From assembly GCA_015488855.1 (NCBI GenBank), contig WFMY01000029.1, forward strand, positions 1 to 5,851: a stretch of DNA of 5,851 bases. Reading direction: 5' to 3'. Shown here piece by piece: positions 1-5,851 of the stretch. The translations under genes were made by a program, and so were the position numbers. The stretch's first letter is position 1. Each line of letters begins with the position of its first letter. The DNA is from Helicobacteraceae bacterium (GTDB taxonomy: Bacteria; Campylobacterota; Campylobacteria; Campylobacterales; Sulfurimonadaceae). The notes below the pieces were generated by a model. That model ran no database searches and was not told the DNA's origin. It saw nothing but the letters and a program-made list of their open reading frames with translations.

Positions 1-651
1 CAAGTTATCATCAGATTTTCCGGAAAGAACTTTTGTAGTCATTAAAGAGATACCCTGTTGCAAATTTTTTTGTTTCATTCCCTCTTTTATTTGAGCCGTT
101 GAGAGATTATCATAAAAGCCGTCACTACATAGTAAGTATATATCATCCGATTTAACTTCAAATTTTTTAATCTCCAATGAAAATTCTCCCGGAGCACATA
201 ATGCTTTTGTCAATGCCTTCCTTTCCCCTTTCTCATCATGAATACTTCGAGCATGGTCATTTGTCACCAAAGAGAGTGTTTCATCACGAAATACATAACA
301 GCGGCTATCGCCTGAATGTATACTTGCTGCTTTGTTATTTTCTATCAGCAGTAAAACAAGTGTTGTCCCTATCATTGCATTACTGCCAAGTTTGTGAACT
401 TTTTTTTGTAGTATTCTATGAATATTGTAAAACTGTGATGTTATCGCGTCTATCTTTTGTTCAAAACTACCGTGTAGTTCTATACGTTCAAAAATATCTG
501 TCACCAAATGGCTTGCAAAATTTCCCTCTTGATGTCCGCCCATTCCGTCACACACAATCCACAAACCCTGTGCATCATTCGCAAAATAGGAATCTTCATT
601 ATTCATTCTAATATGTCCGGGGTGTGTAAACGAATGACTCTGGCAAACCAT
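1..651 (-). CDS. pppA: PP2C-family Ser/Thr protein phosphatase, T6SS-associated PppA type (3' end cut by window edge)
   Basis: The reverse strand from the ATG at 651 is open for 217 codons to the window edge. Seen directly: the PP2C motifs occur in order, GHIRMNNEDS (residues 12-21), CDGMGGH (34-40), GTT (95-97), SGDSR (113-117), CSDG (175-178) and DDN (214-216). Asp20, Asp35/Gly36, Asp177 and Asp215 fit the metal-binding set of the family, so the enzyme is probably active. Family knowledge: such metal-dependent phosphatases remove phosphate from Ser/Thr; in T6SS clusters PppA opposes the kinase PpkA acting on an FHA-domain protein. The PP2C fold starts within about ten residues of the N-terminus, with no signal peptide, membrane segment or TagF fusion, so the protein should be cytosolic. 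The last motif lies at the edge, so only a short tail is probably missing. Odd: the stretch between NDH (131-133) and ALTKAL (146-151) is very short, so the usual flap seems reduced. The start overlaps the tssM stop as TAATG. The PP2C call is firm; the PppA role is inferred from context. Confidence 0.9.
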   Translation of the reverse strand, partial: MVCQSHSFTHPGHIRMNNEDSYFANDAQGLWIVCDGMGGHQEGNFASHLVTDIFERIELHGSFEQKIDAITSQFYNIHRILQKKVHKLGSNAMIGTTLVLLLIENNKAASIHSGDSRCYVFRDETLSLVTNDHARSIHDEKGERKALTKALCAPGEFSLEIKKFEVKSDDIYLLCSDGFYDNLSTAQIKEGMKQKNLQQGISLMTTKVLSGKSDDNL

Positions 652-3600
652 TACAGATTACCTTTGAGTTTAAATGATTTTAATGGATTATCTTTTGTAT
701 ACATTTTCGTCGCACGTCCTGTAATTGTAAAAGAACCATCATAACGTTGCTGTTTATATTCAACTAAAATGGAGTCTGTACCCTGTCTTTTTTTATAACC
801 ATTTACTTTAAATTTATCTATCAGTTTGAATATTGCCCACTCTCCATTCATTGAAATATCTCCCACCCTTTTCATAGCAAGGTTAGAGATACTAAAGGAA
901 GCCATACTATCTGGGCTTTCTGCAGGCCAAATAAGTTTTGTTGTTTTTATAGGGCCATGTTCATAAATGATATACTTACCATCATAATGTAATTCCATAC
1001 GAGATAGATTTCTGCCTAAGCCATAAGGTTTAAAGTACAAGCTAGTACCCAGTAAATCTCCCTTATTCGTAAAGAACATTTTTCTTATACTCTCTGCTTT
1101 GAGTAGTTGTTTCATAAAATATTGATTAATATGGACAGTGCCTCCATCAATACTGCGATACTTAAATGTACTGTTTCTTATATTTAAACTCACAAAGGTC
1201 GCTATATAATTTTTATAAAAACTATCTAAGACTCCCCCTTTTTTGAAGAATTCTTCGAAGTTTTGCGTTCTTATATCATTTTTTCGGCTTCTTACAACAA
1301 GAGGATAACGCCCTCTAATCTTATCGTTATAAAAACCTAATACATTTTGCTTATACTGACTATTAATATATTTTTTTGTCTGTATCAGTAGATACTCCCA
1401 GTCATTTTTCAAAGCGTTCTTGAACCATCTACCAATAGGTCTAGGTAGAGCTGAAATATGCATTACTATAGGCTTGTGACGTCCTGAGATTCTATTAATA
1501 ACAATCTCATATGCATCTTTAGCAGGTGTAACTGAGCCGTACATAGATGTCATTTCCTGATAAACATTGTTTAACTTCAACATCGCAGTTGCCAACTTTG
1601 GTGTAGGTCTGCCATTTTTATCGATAAGGCGATTGTATTTATCAAAATATTCTCTAATATTTTTTACACTTGTATTATTAGTGATTTTTTCAGCTTTTTC
1701 AATTGCATTTTGCGAAGCAATAGAAGCTGCTTTTGTGTTTTTCACTTTCATCTGCAACTCTTCTGCAGGTGTATAGATCTTGGTATTTTCTTTTAATGCC
1801 AGCAACACACCTGTAATCGGTGAAGTTCCAGATGTTAAAACAGTCAACTGATTATTGAGTTCTGAAATAGATCTGTAACGCGGAATATCAAGTGCACTTA
1901 AAGCATGTACCCAGTAATTTTTATAATCAATAAAATAGTAATTTTGTACTTTTGCATACATTTCATTTAATTGAGAATCGCTAAGTTTAGTCGAATAACC
2001 TATTACCCAGTTGTTAGCAACAAGTTTTTTGATAAGTTCTTTTCCACCTTTAATAATGATATTTTCAAAGCCTCTTTTTGTATAAAAACCAGGTATAGTA
2101 TAATCGCTTCCTTGAAAAGCAGATGCATATGAGCCCAAGGCAGTAGAGAATCTAAAATCTGGTAGATTGTATTTTTTCGCTTCATCTTGTAATTCTTTAT
2201 ATACTAAAGCCTCTGGTCCAAATTCAAGTAATTGCTGTCTTGCAACTTTCATAGTTCCTACGTCTAAAGCATAAGGTTTAAAGCCATATTCGAGTAAATG
2301 CGCAAAATGCTTATTTAAATCATTTTGCACCGAATTCATATTTGGATATAAATGTGACCATGCTGTTGCCATCCAACCCTTTAAAAACACGTTGTCTCTT
2401 TTTGCTTCATTATGCAGCATTGAATATGCTTTTGTACTCTCCCATGTTAAATCATAATTACCAATATTCGCATATATCTGTGTTCCCATAAATTTTGCTA
2501 TACGAGGAAGTAGTATATCATCTAATGCTTCTTTATAGAGTTTTTGCAATACTTCATTTCTCTTTTCAACTTTGAAACTTGCTATTTCCCATATATGAGT
2601 TTCTTCTTGCTTTTTATTGTAATTTTTAATATTTTCAATCTTATTTAATGTAGCAAGGATATCTCTAAAATCTGACTTAGGAGAAATATTTTGTCTCATA
2701 TTTTTATACTGGATCATATCCCGTTCGGTCTTTGAGAGTAGATCCGAACGTAAATTAAAATCATGGACCCAATATATTGTCGCAACAGAGACAATCAAGA
2801 CAGAAACTAGAATTGCAATGGTATTTTTAACCCTTTGGTTCTTTTTATAATTTGTGTCCATTTTAACAATATCCGCTTCTGGGAAAATAATATCTGAAAG
2901 CAGCTTTTTAATGAACATACTTTTTTTAGGCTCTATAGAGGACAAAGAACTCTCTTCAAATTCCTGACGGGCAATTGCATCTGCATTCTCTGCAGAAATA
3001 GAAGTAAAATAAATTCCTCGTAACATCAATGGCTTGCGATAACGTGTTTTAGCAAACCCAATATCAACAAAAGTATTTAATTTCTCAAACAATTGCGAAA
3101 ATTCACTACAAAACAGAAGAATTTTTGATTTTGCATCAGCATCCCACTCTTTATTAATCTTATCAATAACATTACTGTTGAGTCTTTCCAACAACTCTTC
3201 AAGTTTCGGTTGTATGACAGACTTATCAATGCTCTCTTCATCATCATCAAAGGTGATACCTAAAACTTCATCTTTTTCCTCTTCACTTATGTTAGAAAAG
3301 TATTCGTTAAAACCGCTTATCTTATCTGTTTTTGTAACCAAAAGATAAATAGGAATATTGGACATAAAAGCAGATGAAAGCTCATCAAAACGTTCTCGTA
3401 AATCTTTTATATATGTTTCAAGCTCTTTTGTGTTTTTTTCGAGTAGTGTGTCAACACTTACTGTCAAGACAACCCCATTGATAGGTCTTTTCCATCTTTT
3501 TTTCCCTAAAAGTTTTAAAAAAGTGCCCCAAATAATCGAGTTCTCTTCAGAATCATTTGTTGAAATAAAGTTACCAGGAATATCTATAAAAATAGCATGT

Positions 3601-4127
3601 TCAGCAAAATACCATTGAAAAGACTTTGTTTCACCATCTTCTTTAACACTTCTGTTATCGTAATTAATATTTAAAGGAAAATCCAAACCGGAATTCTCTA
3701 GCATGCAAGTTTTCCCCTCTGTCTGTGCACCTACAAGCAGATACCATGGCAGTTCATATCCGGCAGTTTTTTTATTTTTATATATACTTGAATTTTTTAC
3801 AATTCTTGTCGCTTCATTAAAATTGGTTTTCAAGTCTTGTATTTTGTCCTGTACAACATCTGAGTATTTTTTATGCTTTTTATATGAAGCAAGTTTAGCC
3901 CGTATTTTTTCTTTTGTCTCATCCCGAATAAGTAGGCTATACAACATAACAAGAAATGTAGGTATAAAAAACACTATGGATGCAATTAACAATCGAAAGG
4001 TTAAGTCTTTAAATGAAGAAAAAAGATACGGTGACACAAACATAATCAGTAGTACCATTATAAATACAATGGCTATAATCCAGAATATTGCACTTTTAAA
4101 AATTGCAGATTTTTGAAACTTACTCAT
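651..4127 (-). CDS. tssM: T6SS inner-membrane complex protein TssM (IcmF family)
   Basis: TssM is the large inner-membrane and periplasmic component of the T6SS trans-envelope complex. It binds TssL on the inner side and, in well-studied systems, the lipoprotein TssJ through its periplasmic C-terminus. At 1158 aa it has the usual family length. Topology read from the sequence: two membrane segments at about 11-36 and 43-67, a cytoplasmic NTPase-like domain at about 68-434, a third membrane segment at about 435-455, then a periplasmic region of about 700 aa. The cytoplasmic domain has an intact Walker A motif GAQTEGKT (133-140), a Walker B-like IFIDIPG (179-185), a TKTD motif (265-268) and the family signature RGIYFTS (370-376). 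The C-terminal beta-rich domain includes GEWAIFKLID (1095-1104), typical of the family end. The ATG at 4127 is preceded by AAGGA with 5-nt spacing and lies inside the end of tssL, an 8-nt overlap that suggests translational coupling. No frameshift or truncation is seen. Confidence 0.97.
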   Translation of the reverse strand: MSKFQKSAIFKSAIFWIIAIVFIMVLLIMFVSPYLFSSFKDLTFRLLIASIVFFIPTFLVMLYSLLIRDETKEKIRAKLASYKKHKKYSDVVQDKIQDLKTNFNEATRIVKNSSIYKNKKTAGYELPWYLLVGAQTEGKTCMLENSGLDFPLNINYDNRSVKEDGETKSFQWYFAEHAIFIDIPGNFISTNDSEENSIIWGTFLKLLGKKRWKRPINGVVLTVSVDTLLEKNTKELETYIKDLRERFDELSSAFMSNIPIYLLVTKTDKISGFNEYFSNISEEEKDEVLGITFDDDEESIDKSVIQPKLEELLERLNSNVIDKINKEWDADAKSKILLFCSEFSQLFEKLNTFVDIGFAKTRYRKPLMLRGIYFTSISAENADAIARQEFEESSLSSIEPKKSMFIKKLLSDIIFPEADIVKMDTNYKKNQRVKNTIAILVSVLIVSVATIYWVHDFNLRSDLLSKTERDMIQYKNMRQNISPKSDFRDILATLNKIENIKNYNKKQEETHIWEIASFKVEKRNEVLQKLYKEALDDILLPRIAKFMGTQIYANIGNYDLTWESTKAYSMLHNEAKRDNVFLKGWMATAWSHLYPNMNSVQNDLNKHFAHLLEYGFKPYALDVGTMKVARQQLLEFGPEALVYKELQDEAKKYNLPDFRFSTALGSYASAFQGSDYTIPGFYTKRGFENIIIKGGKELIKKLVANNWVIGYSTKLSDSQLNEMYAKVQNYYFIDYKNYWVHALSALDIPRYRSISELNNQLTVLTSGTSPITGVLLALKENTKIYTPAEELQMKVKNTKAASIASQNAIEKAEKITNNTSVKNIREYFDKYNRLIDKNGRPTPKLATAMLKLNNVYQEMTSMYGSVTPAKDAYEIVINRISGRHKPIVMHISALPRPIGRWFKNALKNDWEYLLIQTKKYINSQYKQNVLGFYNDKIRGRYPLVVRSRKNDIRTQNFEEFFKKGGVLDSFYKNYIATFVSLNIRNSTFKYRSIDGGTVHINQYFMKQLLKAESIRKMFFTNKGDLLGTSLYFKPYGLGRNLSRMELHYDGKYIIYEHGPIKTTKLIWPAESPDSMASFSISNLAMKRVGDISMNGEWAIFKLIDKFKVNGYKKRQGTDSILVEYKQQRYDGSFTITGRATKMYTKDNPLKSFKLKGNL
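661..665 (-). promoter_or_regulatory. Possible ribosome binding site of pppA, inside the tssM coding end
   Basis: Reverse-strand AAAGG lies 9 nt before the ATG at 651, within the last codons of tssM. It is a weak site with fairly long spacing. The TAATG junction suggests that ribosomes finishing tssM may reinitiate here. The next ATG in frame (residue 16) falls inside the GHxRxxNED motif, so the first ATG is the better start. Confidence 0.5.
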
Positions 4128-5046
4128 TCAGATCCTTCATTATTATACCTTCAGCCGGTATATTAGTCGGCCCTGTCTTTACATTTGAAATAACAGCTTT
4201 TTTTTCATTAGCATATTGCTGATGTTCTGTTTGCAGGAATTTTAAAGTTGAATCTTCTTTATTTACAAGAGAAAATGTCAATATCGTATAAATTAAACCC
4301 AACATAACAACAATTCCAAGTCCTAAAATCTGATAGGATGTTTTATGCATTAAATGATTAGTTTTTGCAGATGATTTTTGAGAGGTGTAAAACTTTTTAC
4401 TCTCTCGAATCTGCATTGTTTTCAGTTGTCTATATAAACTGTCCGTAATCGCATCAAGTTCCTGTTTTCCTCGATTTTTGATTTTATACTTTCCTTCAAA
4501 CCCTAGCGCTAAAGAGATATATATAATCTCAAGAAGATCCAAATATTTTGCAGGTGCACGTAAAAGTTGATCAAGTATTTGAAAAAATTTATCCCCTCCA
4601 TATGTTTCATTGTAAAAATGCCCCAAAAGACTTGAATTCGCCCAGCTGTTCTCTTTCCCCCAGTATGTAGTATTGATCATCTCATCTGCAAATGTACATA
4701 GAATATAGCGAGCAAGCATAACCTGTGAGTTTTCAAGACCAAGTTTTAGTGCTGAATTTGTAAAATATTCTATATCTTCAATCAATATACTTCTTACTTC
4801 AGAAAGACTCCCGATATCATAAGAATTTTGTAATATATTAATTTCTCTGAATATATCCGCAGATAAAACAACAAAAGAGTTTGTACTGCCTTCATAAAAA
4901 TTATGATTGAAATTAACTTTAGCTCTTGTCATGGCGGTATTTTTAAAATTTTGATACCCCTCATGTGTGCTATTAAAATTAGTCAAGGTATCGTTTGACT
5001 GTGCAACCGGAACCATAATTGTTTTATTAGATGAACTGTTTGTCAT
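4120..5046 (-). CDS. tssL: T6SS inner-membrane protein TssL (DotU/IcmH family), short form
   Basis: TssL is the tail-anchored inner-membrane partner of TssM; its cytoplasmic domain contacts TssK and the baseplate. The 308-aa product has a polar, Asn-rich N-terminal stretch (1-50) followed by the conserved DotU core. Core signatures seen: ARYILCTFADEMINTTYWG (112-130), W135 with SLLGHFYNETYGGDKFF (139-155), and YLDLLEIIYISLALGFEGKY (168-187). The acidic helix motif and the LGFEGKY signature make the family call secure. One hydrophobic segment near the C-terminus (about 239-261) is the expected tail anchor. Only about 47 residues follow it, so there is no OmpA-like peptidoglycan-binding domain; this is the short form, as opposed to the specialised TssL that carries one. 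The ATG at 5046 has GGAGA just upstream. It starts 13 nt after the tssK stop and overlaps tssM by 8 nt. Confidence 0.97.
   Translation of the reverse strand: MTNSSSNKTIMVPVAQSNDTLTNFNSTHEGYQNFKNTAMTRAKVNFNHNFYEGSTNSFVVLSADIFREINILQNSYDIGSLSEVRSILIEDIEYFTNSALKLGLENSQVMLARYILCTFADEMINTTYWGKENSWANSSLLGHFYNETYGGDKFFQILDQLLRAPAKYLDLLEIIYISLALGFEGKYKIKNRGKQELDAITDSLYRQLKTMQIRESKKFYTSQKSSAKTNHLMHKTSYQILGLGIVVMLGLIYTILTFSLVNKEDSTLKFLQTEHQQYANEKKAVISNVKTGPTNIPAEGIIMKDLNE
4133..4137 (-). promoter_or_regulatory. Ribosome binding site of tssM, inside the tssL coding end
   Basis: Reverse-strand AAGGA lies 5 nt before the tssM ATG at 4127 and within the last codons of tssL. It fixes the tssM start and fits coupled translation across the 8-nt overlap. 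Confidence 0.7.
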
Positions 5047-5050
5047 TTAT

Positions 5051-5055
5051 TCTCC
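5051..5055 (-). promoter_or_regulatory. Ribosome binding site of tssL
   Basis: On the reverse strand GGAGA lies in the 13-nt gap between the tssK stop and the tssL ATG, with about 4-5 nt of A/T-rich spacer. It supports the ATG at 5046 as the tssL start. Confidence 0.75.
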
Positions 5056-5059
5056 ATAT

Positions 5060-5851
5060 TTAATTGTTTCGTATTGCCCAAAGTGTATATGCTACACTTG
5101 GAAGTTCACCTGAAAGATGAAAAGCAAAGCCGCCTGAATTCATAAGTTTTTCTTTATCTTCAGCATTCATCTCTAGCTGAAAATAAAGATAATTTACTTT
5201 ATATGGAATTTGTCTAGGTGCAGAGGCCAAGGACTTAAGTTTAAAGCCTGCTAAATGATAATTTACAAGATCTCGAATAGTTTCAATACTGCCAATTTTT
5301 AGATTAGCAAGCAATAATTTTTTCAATTTATCACTGTCTATATCTGCTTTAATTGCTAAAATAAAACTTGATGATGTCACCATAGACTTTTCAGAAATTT
5401 TTGCCGTATAAATTCCATATTTCTGTTTTTGAATTGGTAATGCTATACTGTTTTGTTCAAGTACCATACTCAACATATTTTTTAATTCTTTGAGTAAAAT
5501 ATTAAAACTTTCGCCCTGATTTTTATGATTATAAGTAAATTCTTTGAGAAGTCTTTTTTCTTTCTTCATAAAAATTGCAAGTTCAGAAGCTAAAGAGCTT
5601 AATTCCAAAAACATATCTGCAGGATGAATACGATCTTGAGTCATATAATAATAGAGGCGTGATTGTGTTTTGTTTAACAGTTTCAACATTAAGTAGTCAC
5701 CCAATTCTGTTGATTGAACACTCGAGTCACTTAGTTTTTCAGCAAGTTTTTCTGTTCTATATTTTAGGGTATTTACTAGCTCTTTTAACTTTACAAGCAA
5801 ATCTTTTGCTTGATGTAAATGTAAGTATGTAGGTATGTAATTTGTATCTAA
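5060..5851 (-). CDS. tssK: T6SS baseplate adaptor TssK, C-terminal part (5' end cut by window edge)
   Basis: TssK is a cytoplasmic trimer that links the T6SS baseplate to the TssL/TssM membrane complex. The frame is open from the stop at 5060-5062 to the right edge, giving 263 visible residues, or about 60% of a family protein of roughly 440-450 aa. The first visible residues, LDTNYIPTYL, match the family's mid-protein pattern (acidic, then Y/F-I-P-P), followed by a Lys/Leu-rich helical region (about visible residues 18-110). The C-terminal domain is clear: RQIPYKVNYLYFQL (visible 213-226), SGGFAFHLSGELP (239-251) and the terminal LWAIRNN (257-263), close to the family's ending in LWAIR. In family structures this C-terminal domain is the receptor-binding-like head that contacts the membrane complex. 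A TTG at 5800-5798 could be taken for a start, but family-like sequence continues upstream of it without a stop, so the gene begins outside the window. Confidence 0.95.
   Translation of the reverse strand, partial: LDTNYIPTYLHLHQAKDLLVKLKELVNTLKYRTEKLAEKLSDSSVQSTELGDYLMLKLLNKTQSRLYYYMTQDRIHPADMFLELSSLASELAIFMKKEKRLLKEFTYNHKNQGESFNILLKELKNMLSMVLEQNSIALPIQKQKYGIYTAKISEKSMVTSSSFILAIKADIDSDKLKKLLLANLKIGSIETIRDLVNYHLAGFKLKSLASAPRQIPYKVNYLYFQLEMNAEDKEKLMNSGGFAFHLSGELPSVAYTLWAIRNN

Noticed and set aside
177..611. Plus-strand open frame of 144 codons
   Set aside because: It lies antisense to the phosphatase, whose reverse-strand frame carries all PP2C motifs. The plus-strand product has no recognisable pattern and no convincing ribosome binding site.
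508..744. Plus-strand open frame across the tssM-pppA junction
   Set aside because: It is antisense to two well-supported genes, and its product shows no family pattern.
2003..2185. Minus-strand open frame of 60 codons inside tssM
   Set aside because: It is an out-of-frame shadow inside the TssM periplasmic region, which is continuous and intact in its own frame.
3703..4116. Plus-strand open frame of 137 codons with hydrophobic stretches
   Set aside because: It is the antisense image of the TssM N-terminal membrane segments and nucleotide-binding region, where TssM coding is certain. The smaller plus-strand frames at 1567-1776, 3358-3618 and 5575-5832 fail for the same reason.
5047..5059. 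Possible promoter or terminator between tssK and tssL
   Set aside because: The gap is only 13 nt, is taken up by the tssL ribosome binding site, and has no inverted repeat.
5798..5800. TTG as the start of a 246-aa protein
   Set aside because: The same frame continues upstream to the window edge with TssK-like sequence (acidic residue, then IPTYL), so this is an internal codon of a gene cut by the window.

Overview
The window is a single block of core type VI secretion system (T6SS) genes, all on the minus strand. Read in the direction of transcription, from right to left, they are tssK (C-terminal part, cut by the right edge), tssL (complete), tssM (complete) and a PP2C-family serine/threonine phosphatase of the PppA type (nearly complete, cut by the left edge).

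The genes are packed as one transcription unit. tssK and tssL are separated by 13 nt. tssL and tssM overlap by 8 nt. tssM and the phosphatase share one base in a TAATG junction. There is no room for internal promoters or terminators, and no non-coding stretch exceeds 13 nt. The operon promoter must lie to the right of the window, and transcription continues past the left edge.

TssL and TssM are the inner-membrane part of the T6SS membrane complex, and TssK is the adaptor that docks the phage-like baseplate onto it. The phosphatase most likely belongs to the threonine phosphorylation pathway (kinase PpkA, phosphatase PppA, FHA-domain substrate). In the systems where it has been studied, that pathway switches T6SS assembly on and off after translation. 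The kinase and FHA protein are not in this window and may lie to the left or elsewhere.

The DNA is AT-rich (roughly one third G+C by eye), and the proteins are rich in Lys, Ile, Asn, Phe and Tyr. With a proteobacterial-type T6SS, this suggests a low-GC Gram-negative bacterium. A member of the Campylobacterota (Arcobacter/Sulfurimonas-like) is my best guess, but nothing here proves the lineage, and low-GC gammaproteobacteria remain possible. I see no mobile element, RNA gene, CRISPR array or notable repeat. The window is a recognisable T6SS core rather than an unknown system. The points most worth a second look are the shortened flap region of the phosphatase and the direct tssM-pppA junction with no tagF between them.
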